64,000 nucleotides of DNA from Thecaphora thlaspeos (Eukaryota > Basidiomycota > Ustilaginomycetes > Urocystidales > Glomosporiaceae): contig UWYS01000014.1 of NCBI GenBank assembly GCA_900291925.1, positions 558,001 through 622,000 on the forward strand, read 5' to 3'. Below, piece after piece: positions 38,401 to 49,718 of the stretch. The notes beneath the pieces were generated by a model that worked only from the letters and a program-made list of their open reading frames with translations, did no database searches and was not told the origin of the DNA. Every line of letters starts with the position of its first letter. Positions within the stretch are counted from its first letter, which is position 1. Both the position numbers and the translations under genes were made by a program.

Positions 38401-38847
38401 GGTACCGTCCCGCCCTTGGCTGGACGAGCTCGGCGACAGGTCGGAACTCGACTTGTGCGACTGAACGTAGCTCCTGCTGCTTTTGCCTCCACCCATCGCC
38501 CGCCATGCTCCCCGCCGCGCGGGACCGAACCCTGAGACAGACGATCGCGGCGAAGAGAGGCCACTCTTCAGATGGACGCGTTGATGCAAGGCGTCGTTGG
38601 ACCCGACGCTGCTGCTGTCGTCAAAGTCGAGCGTGGCCGGGCGGATCGCCTGTAATGACTGTGGGATCGAGCCTCCGCTGCTGCTGCTGCTGCTGCTGCC
38701 ACCGCCGCCGCTTGAACTGGTGGCGGCGGTGGTGGTGACGGGGGCGGTGTCGGCAGCGACACTGCCCCGGCGCCCGTCTGTCGAGGCGCAGGATGACAGA
38801 GCGGGACGGCTGTCTATCGAGTCGACGTACATCCCTGAAATCTCCAT
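32401..38847 (-). CDS. Large GAF-domain hybrid histidine kinase with C-terminal receiver
   Basis: Three exons, 32886-38847, 32532-32782 and 32401-32418; the last encodes only LSFKV and the stop. Product 2076 residues. About 860 N-terminal residues are low-complexity Ser/Pro-rich sequence, including a three-copy PSVGSM repeat. A GAF domain follows (about 869-1016, with RNCSFCSHAI and IGSLCLIDDHPR). HisKA has the H-box NISHELRTPLHG with His1305. The HATPase has N-box LMNLIGNSLKFT and G-box GTGTGLGLSIV. A degenerate receiver-like region spans about 1583-1701, and the true receiver starts near 1928 (VEDNAINRKV) with phospho-acceptor Asp1980 (ILMDLSMPVLDG) and the conserved lysine in GYIVKP. It should signal through a histidine phosphotransfer protein; the stimulus is unknown. 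No membrane span is seen, so it is probably cytosolic. The start is the first in-frame ATG; the frame is open further upstream without one. Confidence 0.9.
37638..37692 (-). repeat. Three-copy 18-nt coding repeat in the histidine kinase
   Basis: Three tandem 18-nt units encode the hexapeptide PSVGSM (with one Ile variant) in the disordered N-terminal region of the kinase. Near-identity at the DNA level indicates recent tandem duplication. Confidence 0.85.
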
Positions 38848-41717
38848 CCGGCCTGACAGAGAGGTAGCGATGAGGCTGTCAGTCCTAACCCGATCAGGCT
38901 GAGACGCGGTGATGAAATAATCTCTGCAAGCAAGCAAGTACGCAGGCAAGAAACCTGGTTGCGCCTCGTCACGGAGAGGCTGGTGCTGTTTTGCCAAGAC
39001 CAGACGATGACAACGACGGCTGCGGCTGCGGCTCGGGTCGAGGCGGCGAAGAGAGTAGCGGACTAGGTCTGAGAACGGGCGTAGAGAGGTGCGCACGGTC
39101 AGAGCAATAGGCAGAGATGATGGGGAGAAAGATGGGAGGCCGCTGCGCTTCAGCGTCGGACCATCGAATAGGGAATCAGACGGAGCGACGCGGGTAGATA
39201 GGAGGGATGGGCTGGCAGAATGGAGTCGTAAGATGTCCGGGTTCGCTGTAACCCGAGCGCAGTTGATGGGCGGACCGGGCCAAGGCCGTCCGTGTATGAG
39301 GGGCCTAGGATCCGATCACTGACTCGGCGGCTGGCTCGACGACTGACTGGTGGGCTAACAGCTCAAGGCGGGCGGCGCGGTGTGCCCTGCGAAGAAGTCG
39401 GTCACGTCTAATATGATAGGTAGCGGGGCGACGGAAGGTGGTATGTCGGGTGTGTTGTGGGGGCGGACAGTTGATTGGCAGAAGCGTCTCGTCTTGTCTG
39501 GTGTCGCTCTGTAGCGGCGCGCGTTGCAGGTCTGGCGCGTGTGTCGCGGCGAGATGGAGCGCCTAGAACGATGTACGGGGAGCAATGAGGTCGTTGGCGG
39601 TTGGCGGCCACGAGAGGGAGAGGGGGTCGAGTGGTGGAGAGGATGCTGGTCACGACAATGGTGATGGTGGTGGTGGGCGGTGGCGGCGGCCGTGTATTCG
39701 ATGACGAAGAAGGCTGCCCACTGTCAGTCGAGACTGCGCGGGCTGGGACCGGGGCTAGAGCTGGAGCGGACGCGCGGGCGGTCAAAAGGTCCTGTGGATT
39801 TGGCCCAGCCTCGGCGCTGCCACTCTCCCTTCCGTCCGGCGCAGAGGCGGCGGCCAGGGCAGGCGCAAGCAAGCGCGGCGAAGGCGGATGACGCGAGCTT
39901 GCAGAAAGAGAGAGGCCAGGTACCGTAGGCAAGGACCCTCTGCCGGCCTGGCTTATCTGCCTGCGGGCTGGCCCGCCCGCGCAGCCTGACCCTCCGGCCA
40001 TCTCTGTCTGAATTTCGCCCTGCCCTGCTGTTTGCGCGCTGGCAGGCCTCTCCCAGCCGTGAATTCAAAGCGTCGGTCGACTTGTCTTCCCGTTCCGATC
40101 CCCTCGTTGTCAACTTCAGTCCACGCCGCTCCTGTTGCAATCGAGATGCCAGATTCCTTGACTCTGCTACGTACTATGTGACTGACGGCAGCAAGCTCGC
40201 CCGTAGCAGCCAGGCCCAACACAGACTGCACCAACTCTTGGATAGCAAGCGGACGCGCAAACAGGCCTAATGGCAACTTGTCAAGGCCCGCCTTGATTCC
40301 GGCAGACGATACCTAGTCTATCGGGGAGCAAGCGTTGGATAGGTCTGGCGCCTGGACCAAGAGAGTCACACCTTCTGCGGTCTTGTGGCATGGACGTTAG
40401 CATCAATCAACAAGAAGCTTCCCCCGGCCCCCGCCGATGTTTCTCGACACGTTTGATCTTATCGCTCTCGACCCTCGCTCTGCCGCTCAAGAGCAGACGG
40501 ACGTGAAGACGCGCCCACCGTTTTGCGTGTCTGCCTGCCTGGAAGCACGACAGCTCTCCGACGTGACGAGAGGGTCCATATGGTAAATCGGAGACGGCAC
40601 ATGGCAGGCCGCAAGCACATCCACCAAGAGTGGACAGCCGGAGTTATCGACGCCGATGTCGCTACATGTAGCCACGACCGAGTACCTTGAGGTCATTTCA
40701 GATTCATTGGTGAAGGAGGGGATCCAAGCTAAGCTGAGACTAGTTAGCTGCACCCCTCAACGGATATATACGCGGGGGGATATAGCTGTCCGCGCGAAAG
40801 AGTTGTCGCCGACATAAGTCTTCTGTCACCACGTCACACCACGCCCGTAATGGGCCGCCGCGTCCCGCTGTGGCCGGGCGAGTCATGGCAGCAGCCCTGT
40901 GAGCCCTGTAAAGTAGACTTGCCCGCGCGCCTCGGCCCTTTCGAAGAGACATCGATCATCTCAGCCACACCGCAGGCACAGACACAGCAAGCACCGTACA
41001 GTCACGTGTACAGTATGTTGTAGTACATAGCTTCAGAGACACCCCTGGCCCGGCGTGCCCGCCTTCTCTTTCTGCCCCTCTTTGCACACACGGTCGAAGA
41101 CCGAATTGACACTTGGCTCAACGTCGCGGCAAGTGACTCTAGGGCAAGGCGTTACATAAGTACTCTGCCACCGCCGTACGTATCTTTCTCGTGCAGCCTA
41201 GCCAGCCCGCCGCAGCTGTCGCCGTGGTAGGTGATCCTGCACCTAGGCAGATCCATAAACTTGCCCCGTTGGCTGCGTGAATGCCGTGAAATCTGTACCT
41301 ACGAAAGCAAATTCCTGTGCTGGGCGCATGTTGGCCACATTGCATAAGCTGCAGCAGATGTAGCCCCGATGTTCCCGGATCCCAATGCTGAGCTGAGGGT
41401 TCTTTTGTCGTGAAATTTGGTGCGTGACCCCCACCACCACATCATGCCGTTTTTGTGGGCACTGCAGAAGAGGTCGTGGTGATTCAAGTGCAGCAAGCCA
41501 CAAAGATGCTTGCCTGGAGGTGCCCGCAGCATTCGGCATCAGCCGGCCTCCCTTACGGGCTGTTCCCAACCTTGCCGCTTTGGCCTCGAACATTTATCGC
41601 GATGGATCTCCTTTTTCATTACCACCATCTCTGGCTACCATCCGGCATCAGTATCTCGGCAGCCACGTTAGCGATGCAACTCGACCATGTTCGCCTTGGC
41701 TTCATAGCGCAGAATGA
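38848..41717. other. Intergenic region between the histidine kinase and the mobile region
   Basis: No gene recognised. The first kilobase is probably kinase promoter and leader. A GT/GGTGG-rich tract lies near 39655-39695. Near 40996 a CACGTG E-box core is flanked by GTACAGT and GTACAGTA. From about 41200 the DNA may already belong to the mobile region, but I cannot place an edge. Confidence 0.4.
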
Positions 41718-42650
41718 TTGCAAGATGCCGGCGTCTCTGGAACGTCGGCCCGCGGACTCGAGGGCATCTTTGATTTCCTCAGTAAGAAGTTGACCTTCGT
41801 CCAGGAGCGGCAATGGGAGGCCAGCAATACCATCGAGGATTACGGCAACAGGTACCCGCCGGCGGGCTCATCGGGAGTCCGGGAGCGCCTCAACCGACTT
41901 GTAGACGTGCGGAAGAAGATAGATGGCAAGCCCCTGGCACGTTTGCAGACACCTACAAACCTGAACCAGCGGGTTCATGCCCTCACGAGGTCCTGCCTGG
42001 ATATCGAGGGTCGGCTTCGCAACATAGAAGAACAACATGAACAAAACGGTCTTGTCCCTCCGCAATGCTCGTCGCAAAGTGGTTCTGTTCCTCCAGACCC
42101 GGACGCCTCATCTTCGCAAGCAACGTTCCGTGCAACAAGCGGCACGCTGGCACCCTCAGTGACCGAGAGGGACGAAGGTTTGGCAATTCTGTGGGCAAGG
42201 CTTGCTCGAGAACTGGACCAGAAGCGCGCCCAGATCAACGCGCTGTCCAGGGAGCAATACTCAGACGCCAGGTTGTTCCAGTTGTATCTTGTTAGATGCC
42301 AAGCTGGCGTTTACCTCGAACGCATCCAGGAGCTGGCTGTTCACTACTCGGCCGGTCAGGACAAGCTCCGAAAGCGCGCCAACGGCGATCTTCTTGGTCA
42401 GAAGCTATTGCAGAAGGTTCAAGAGCAGCTCAAGCGACGCGCCACCGACATGCGAAGAGCGGTACAAGGGTACAACGCCCGTGCTGAGGAGGCCGCAAGA
42501 CTGGCACCACACGATCCATCAAACCCACATCGCATTCAGATGGAAGGGATCATCAAACCCGGGGATCCCGTGCTTGAATGGCTGTTGCCTAACGATATTG
42601 AACGACCCTGGATCCGGGATCGTGAGCTGAGGTCTGCGATGGACGCTTGA
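41718..42650 (+). CDS. Possible C-terminal fragment of a KDZ-type transposase
   Basis: The frame is 310 residues long, opens with a non-ATG codon (TTG) just after an in-frame stop, and ends in RPWIRDRELRSAMDA. The helical region with RCQAGVYLERIQELAVHY and RRAVQGYNARAEE and the closing W-x-x-D-x-E-x-R-x-A-M pattern recall the tails of basidiomycete Kyakuja-Dileera-Zisupton transposases. No catalytic core is present, so it would be a remnant. I recalled this resemblance and could not test it. CpG density is normal. One copy of the 15-nt palindrome sits inside the frame at 42041-42055. Its 3' end overlaps the end of the converging helicase gene by about 60 nt. Confidence 0.35.
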   Translation: MQDAGVSGTSARGLEGIFDFLSKKLTFVQERQWEASNTIEDYGNRYPPAGSSGVRERLNRLVDVRKKIDGKPLARLQTPTNLNQRVHALTRSCLDIEGRLRNIEEQHEQNGLVPPQCSSQSGSVPPDPDASSSQATFRATSGTLAPSVTERDEGLAILWARLARELDQKRAQINALSREQYSDARLFQLYLVRCQAGVYLERIQELAVHYSAGQDKLRKRANGDLLGQKLLQKVQEQLKRRATDMRRAVQGYNARAEEAARLAPHDPSNPHRIQMEGIIKPGDPVLEWLLPNDIERPWIRDRELRSAMDA

Positions 42651-45600
42651 GAGACGGAGTTGCGCTGCATGGAGGAGAAGTCGCGATGCAGGCGTCGTAG
42701 ATGTGCGGCAAGGCCAGAGCAGCTCTGTCCCAGATGTGACCGGCCTGCTCGGCAAGAGGGATCCCAGCCTTTTCCGCCCACTTGTCCCAGGACTTGATCC
42801 GGTCCGCCAAGCCGGTGCAGTCGACGAGCTCAAGGATGGACTTGTTCTGCGAAACGGCGAGCTTCTCCAGGGGATCCAGGTTCATCTTCTTGGCTCTGCC
42901 AATCATCCGTGTTCGCTCGTCGTAGGAACCCTGGCCAGTGATGCGGATCTTGTAGATCCAGCACTCGCGTGTCTGGCCCATGCGTATGATGCGACCCTTG
43001 ACCTGCTGGTCTTCGTTCTCGTAGAAGTTCTGCTGGGCAAAGATCAGCACGTTTGCTTGAGTGATGTTGATCCCAGTTGCCCTGTGCGCAAAAGAGACCG
43101 GAGGAGTAGAAGAGGCGTCAGCTTACAAGATCATCATCAGCTCGTTGGCGACCGTGGTGTTAAGCCAACAAAACGGTCTTGTACTCACATAGCCGACGAG
43201 ATCAGCAGCACAGGGACGTCCGTCATGTGAGCCCAGTCCTCGATGATCTCTGCCGCATCGCCCTTTACGGGTCTGCCAAAGAGGTTGTGGAATTGGATCT
43301 TGTGCTGCTGGAGGTGCATGAGGACGAGCATCGCGATCTGACTGTGGACACAGTAGATGATGATCTTTTGCGGCCTCTCGCCTGCCGGTCACGGCGGCGG
43401 CAAGTCCTTTTCCCATCCGCGCTCGATGCCCTCCAGCTCTGGGCCCTCACCCCACAGCTTGAGCATGGCGGCCACGAGCTCCGCGACGAGCACGGCCTTC
43501 TTGCTAGTGACCGTCGACAGCAGGTGCTCTGCGCACAGGTGCCCGGTGAACTGCACCCCTGCATTCTTGGTGAGAGCGATCGAGAGCATGGCGGGGTGAT
43601 ATGTTGCGTAGTGGTAGTAGGTAGAGCCGCCTTGGACCGTCTTGGCCGCATCGTCTCCGAGCACGTCTTCCCGACAAACCTGTTCCTTTTCTTGTCAGCC
43701 TCTCTCTGCGCGATGATCCGGATCGCGTGCTCCTCGATCTCAACGATGAGCTTCGTGTGGTCTTCTTCCATCGACGCGGTGACGTTGAACTCGTGTACGG
43801 TGGGCAGACTCTCGGCACCCGAACGTGTCCTTTTGATGGCGTATGGTCCGGTGAGATGGTCGCCAAACGGGAAGAGGTAGACTCGGCGGAAGTTTGTCGT
43901 GTAGGTTGAGTGTGCTTGCAGGACGTTGCACATCTCTTGAAGAGCCCGAGAGCCTTGGGCGCCAATCCCGACCAGGAAATTGTTGTACAAGTTCTGGTGG
44001 AGCCGACGTAGCCTTTCCACGTCATCGTCGGCCCTGGGAAAGTCCTTCGTGCTCAAGCCGGCCACGAGCATCTCGAGTTCTGCCCGACCGGCAATGCTCG
44101 CGTTGCTGAGGACGCTGTCACGGGTATGCGCCGGGCCAAGAATCTGCAGAGGTCACGTGGAAAGCAGGTAAGAGGCACGTGACGTGCGCACGTGCGGAGG
44201 GGTCCAGGAGACCAATGTTGTTGCGCAAAGGCCAGACAGCATCATTTTGTACTCACGAGGTTCTTGTAGTCAGTGTCGATGGACAGGGTGGGGCCCTTGC
44301 TCTTGGTGACCTGCGTGTAGACCTCCCTTGCCTTTGTGGAGGTCGGCATCCTGGCATTTGGATGGCCGCAGAAGCCAAGCACGACGACAGAGTGCTCCAT
44401 TAGGCGGATCGGGATGCACAAAACCCCGATGGTGAACTTGCGCGGGACGCCGTACGGAAGGTCGAAGCCGCTACGCTTGTTGCCCGGCGCGGGAAGCTCG
44501 TGGATCTCGTCGTACAGATCCACGCCGTACCTGTTGCTGGTGTGGAGAGGGTGTTGGGGGTTGTTGAACATGTTCTTGTTGTAGGACGTCGATGCCGCGA
44601 TGACGACGTCGCGCGTCCAGGCCCTCGGCTTCCTTTGGTCGACCAGAAGCAACTTTGATGCCCACTCCGCCCCGCTGCAGTCGATGAGGTGGACCTTGCT
44701 GTCCTGTTGGCGCTGCTGGATCTTCTTGCCAGGGCCGTCAGGCTAGAAAAAGTGCAGGAAACAAAGCGTCGGATCTCATTGACGAACTGTGCAGCGATTG
44801 CTGGCTTGACGATGAAGAGAGTCGGCCTGCTGTAGATGCGAAGCCGTTGCGCGAGCAGCGCAAAGACAATCCCTTGGAGCGTCTTTCCCGTGCCGGGCGG
44901 GTTGGCAACGACTGTGAGAGAAGACGGACGGAAAGGTTCGTCGTCAACAAACTTTTCCCCAGAAAAAGATGTGTAATTTGGATGCAAAAAATAGGTTTGT
45001 GCCTGATGTGTTCCAAGCCAAAAAGGTTTTGTACTCACTGCTGCCCACAGGCCAATTGCAGCCAGTGTTGATCTGGTCCATCATCTGACCTGCTGCCTTG
45101 CAAGCCTTGCACTGGCTGAGGTCATAGAGGACCTTCTGTGCAAACCAAAGATAGCCCTGGAGCTGAGGCTTGCTCAGGGCCATTGGGGTGAACCTACCAC
45201 ATGGTGTCTCCCTCAAGCCAAGATCAGGCAAATGCAGCAGGGCTGGGTTTGCATAGAAGGTCAGCTCATCAGTGGGCTCTGCCAGGAAGCACAGGGTCCT
45301 TTCAAGTAGCACTACCAGCAGCATAGACATGGAGGCATTGGTGGTGACAGAGGCTGATGTGGTGTTGCTGGCACCAGAATTGGTGATGTTGATGATGTGT
45401 GAGAGCACACAGAGGCACATCTTGCTGTCAAGCTTCTCATCAATACCACCAACATCAAAGGCAATGGTGTTGACAACATCCAAAATCTTGTCCTTCTCCA
45501 GCAGCAGCTTGCTGATTGGTGCAAATTGAACATTGTGGAGGGACATGCACACCAACAGAGGGTACTGGGACCTGAGGGCCTTGGCAACCAAAGCCTTCCC

Positions 45601-48363
45601 TTCCCTCTCAACCTTCCACAACTTGTTGCCAGCCTTTGTATCCCACACATTGGCCATGATCTTGTTGCAGTTGGGATTGAGGATGTTGACAGCACTCATG
45701 CGCTCCATGCACCACTGCTCCTGCTCCTGGGCCTCAGGAATGCTGGCATTTTCATCCAAGATAACAAATGTCTGCCTCTCTTTCTGCTTGCCTGCAGCTT
45801 TAGCAAGGAGAAACAGGGAGCCAGTTGTTGGAGGGGCCATGGCTGGCAGCTTGCCTTGTGTTCCAGCACTGGCACCAGCAGGAGTAGAGACAGTGGTGGT
45901 GGTTGAGACAGAGGCCTCATGTTTGGTGTGCTTGCTGGCCACAGGTGGTGTGGTGACAGTGGGAGTAGTGGTAGGACATGAGGCCCTCTCCTGTCCCACA
46001 GGAGTGGGGGTGTCCTTGCAGCTGCTGGAGTTGAGCTTGTCCTCCTTGTTGGTTGTCCAGGATGCAGGCACACTTGAGGCAGCCTGTATAAGGAGGCACA
46101 GAGATGACAGAAGCCCCTCAATTCAAGGCTTGTTGCTGGACAATGGCGGAAGCTCCTCAAAACAAGGCAAGCTGTCAAGGTTGATGGAGTTGGCTTCAGC
46201 ATCAGCGTCCCTGTCCCTCATGGTGGCAAGCATGGCAGCACCAAGAATGGCAAGGTCCTTGAGGTCACCACCCAAGTTGAGGCTGTTGCTGCTGGGAACA
46301 AGGCTGTTGCTGTAGTCAAGGTTGTCACTGGGGAAGAGGCCTTTGCTGGGGACATGGTCATTGCTGGGGACATGGCCACAGTTGGTGTTGAGATTGAATT
46401 TGTAGTTGCCCACAACACCCTGTGCTGTATCATTGAGGTTGTGACCCACAATGCTCATCCCAAGAGGGGGGGGGGGGAGAAGCATCCAGCTGGTTTTGTC
46501 CTGGCCTTTGAGTGCCAGCATGCCTGTTGTCCAGCCTTTGCTCCTCCTCAGACTCAGACTCCTTTCTGGTGTTGCTGGTTGGTGGCAGGGGGGTGTCACT
46601 TATGGTGAGTTGTCAAGGCAGAGGCAGATGCCGCTTGCTTGTGTGCAGGCTCAGACTTGTCCTCCTTACTGTTGTTGTTGCTGGTCAAAGAGAGGAAGCG
46701 GCGCTTTTGGCAAGTTGTAATGGCAGAGGTGGATGCTCCTTGCTTGGAAGGGATGACAATGGCAACAAAGACACTCCTCTTGCCACAAAGCTTCTCACGC
46801 TTTTGGGCAGCCTGTCTGTGTTACAAATCAAGTAGTAGGAAGAGGGGAATCCGAAACGTCAGGAAAAGCTACCACCAAGACAAAGACATTTTGTAGCCAG
46901 CACAAAACCATCTTGTAGCCTAGCACATCTACTCACCTTGCTTCTTCAGTGGCCTGCTTCACAAACAACTCGCTGCAATGCTTGCAGAGGGCAGCCAAGT
47001 ATGCCTCAACTAGTGCTTGGATGTTGGCTGTGCTCATCTTTGCTTCCTCCCATGTTGGGATGTAGTAGGATGCAGCATCCCAATCCTCAGCCACTGTCTC
47101 AGCCCAGTTGGGGATGTGGATCTCCATCCAGCTGTCAACAGCAACCAGGCAGTTGAGGCGGAGCCAGCCCCATTGCTCCTCAGGCATTGTGGCTGTGCCA
47201 TTTGCCTTGGAGGCCCAGGTTGAGTTGATCAACTGCCAGAAATATTGGAGGAGCTGGACAATGGCAATGTGCGCAAGTTGGCAGTGATGGAAGGTGGCCA
47301 CATGACAATTGTGCTTGCACTCTTCACACTCAAGGGTGATCCTCACCTCTGTAGTGGGAGCGCTCTTGTTGTTGCTCCTTGCTTGGCTTTGGGTATTGTC
47401 CTGGCTCTTGTCATTGCTGTCCAAGCCCATGTTGGTGCGGGTTCCTGTGGTGGCAGCGCACTGATCCCTGATGATGGGCACAAGCAACTTGAAGAAGGCA
47501 GGTGTTCCATCCAACCACAGCAGCACAAGTGGGTCACCAGTGAGGATGAAGGTGAAGGCATCCTTTGTGGCATGCAACAGCATCTTGCAGTGGTTTGGAA
47601 GCATCATGGCTGCCCTGTGCAGCTGGATGGCAAGCGCACCATTGCATGCAACCTGCGCAGAGCTTTTGACAACAGCAACCTGGTCCTTTGAGAATCCCAT
47701 ATGCAGAAGGAGTTGCTTGTGCATGAAATATCCATGCAGGTTGCTGCCAGTGCATGTGGGCAACTTCATGCTGATGGTGCAGCTGAAGTTGTTACAGATG
47801 TCCCTCTTGGTGTGGCCATAAGGCCACCTTGCCTTCATGTAGGGAAAGTTGGGCTTGTCCTTGTGGTTGGGTGTGTATGTGTGGGGGCAGTCAAGTTCCC
47901 TGTGATGTGGAAAGTGAAGAGGAAAGGGATCTCAGTTGAAAGTCAGCTTGAGTACAACACACTCAAGACAAGACCGTTTTGCATGGGCACCTACTCACTT
48001 GCAGAGCTTGATCTTGAGTGTGTCACCCTTGTGGGTGGCTGTCACCTTCTGCAGCACTCTTGACTCCTTCTTGGTCTTTACCGCTTGAGCATTGTCAGAG
48101 CTGCTGTCATCATCTGACACATCAGAACCATTGGCAACAAGGCCGGTCTTCTTCTTCTTGATGGCCTCAGCTGTGGCTTTTAAGGCTGGGGCAGAGGCGG
48201 TGGTGGCGGTCTTCTGTGCCTTTTGGTTTTGCATTGGCTGCTTGGACTTCAACAAGGAGGCTGCAGCTGAGGTGGTGGGGGTCAACTGAGGGGAAGCAGC
48301 AGCGGCATGGGTGGATCTGGAGGAAGAAGCAGTTGCAGCCAAGGTATTGGGGGTTTTGGGCAT
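42589..48363 (-). pseudogene. Mobile-element-encoded SF2/SNF2-type helicase, multi-exon and disrupted
   Basis: Inferred exons: 47999-48363, 46937-47899, roughly 46083-46815 (unclear), 45039-46083, 44257-44911, 43189-44143 and 42589-43081. Phases agree at the first two junctions and at 45038/44912, 44256/44144 and 43188/43082. Helicase motifs run in order: a Q-motif-like LSKPQLQGYLWFAQ, motif I VANPPGTGKTLQ, motif Ia PTLFIVKPAIAAQF, motif II LYDEIHELP, the V region LLISSAM-ATGINITQAN and motif VI QQVKGRIIRMGQTREC. Such ATPases remodel DNA-protein complexes; here it is presumably an element protein. Damage: a frame break near 44740, a frameshift at an A run near 43680, TGA at 43389-43391, and a frame change at the G run near 46470. 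The N-terminal region (MPKTPNTLAATASS onward) is unrecognised. The 5' exons are CpG-depleted and the 3' exons are not. Confidence 0.65.
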
Positions 48364-49718
48364 GGTGGTTGTTTTCTTCTTCTTCTGGAGTCAAGTCTTG
48401 GGTGGCATTGTGCTGTCTGTGTGTGGCAATGTGTGTGTTTGTGCTGGTTGTGTGGTTGGTGTGGTTGAAACAGCCTGGGATGTTGGTGGTGGTGGTGGCA
48501 AATGCAAAGTGAAGTTGGCTGGTGAGGCAAACTGGGCCAAACTGGGGCACACACACAGCTGATGGCAGGTGGCAAGATCTCAGGCCAGTGGGACACTGAG
48601 AAGGACAAGATAAGCTGTCAAAGGCAATGCTAACTGAAGCAGACCAGCGGAAATAGGCAGGTGCAGCATCCATAACCTTAAATATCTTTGCACTCTGAGC
48701 CTTTGGTGCAGCAGTGGTGCACCTGGTCTGCACAGCCTGCCCAGACGCAAAAGGCTGGTTGCTGCCAGGCAGAACACAAAGCAAAACACAAAGGGATGGG
48801 CCTAGGAGGTCAATTAGTGTATCTGAATTCCTTCAGGCATCAAGTTTTAGCTCAAGAATGTGATCTATGGGTAGTTTGTGCCAAGTGCACCCATCAGTGT
48901 GGCCCATTGCATCAACTGGGTAGATGATGGGAAGAAAGGGAGTGGAAATGGTGGAAGCAGGAACCTAGCTGCTGTTTCATAAGGGGCTGGTGGCTGATCC
49001 CCAGCAGACACAGCCATGGTGGACAATGCAATGGCAACACACCATATCCAAAAGTTGCCATCACTGATGGCCTGGACAAATGCAAGAATGTGGTGCTTTT
49101 GCCAATCTGTTGGGCCAAGGATGCCCACCAGAGTTTCTTGGGATGACCATAGCGGTACCTTGAGGTCAGTTTTGTAGATTAGAAGCTTGCAAAGCTTGGT
49201 GGGTCAAGACTTGACCTTGTATTGGTATGTATCCCTCAGGGTTAGGAGGAGTGCAACCCACTTTCTACACTTCACTTGGCTCCAGATCTTCCTTTTGCCA
49301 GGTTCAAGCTGCCAATCTGTTGGTGGGATGGGGGACAATGTTGTCAGAACAACAAACACAGGTCCCCGACTTTCTACTGCCTTTGTGCCACCACAAAACG
49401 GTCTTGTGCTGTTGGGAAAGGCGCCACAAAATGGTTTTGCATGGCCATGTGGGCCAACACCACACCTACAAGATAGTTTTGCAACTCACAGATTGTGTTG
49501 AGAAACAGTGGCCTGATTGCTTTTTGCAGATCAAATGCAGTGTTGTGCTTCAGGGTGTCCAGATTGAGGGAGTATCCATTTGAGCCTTCCATCTGGCAAC
49601 CAGATTTGCGCAGCATGACACAGTGATGTACCTAATTGAAGAAGAGGTTCCATTTCCTCATGCCACCAATGGCACAGATGAAGATAGGTTCCCTCTCTGG
49701 GTACACAATGAGCTGAGG
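48364..49718. other. CpG-depleted sequence between two element genes
   Basis: Probably contains the promoter of the helicase gene and 3' remnants of the next minus-strand gene. Short minus-strand frames (for example 48865-49128) have no recognised domain. Three palindrome copies lie at 49393, 49426 and 49468. The last is followed on the minus strand by exon-like sequence that may continue the gene upstream. Confidence 0.4.

Noticed and set aside
47245..47691. 148-residue plus-strand frame opposite the helicase exon
   Set aside because: The minus-strand exon joins its neighbours in phase and the plus frame has no supporting feature.
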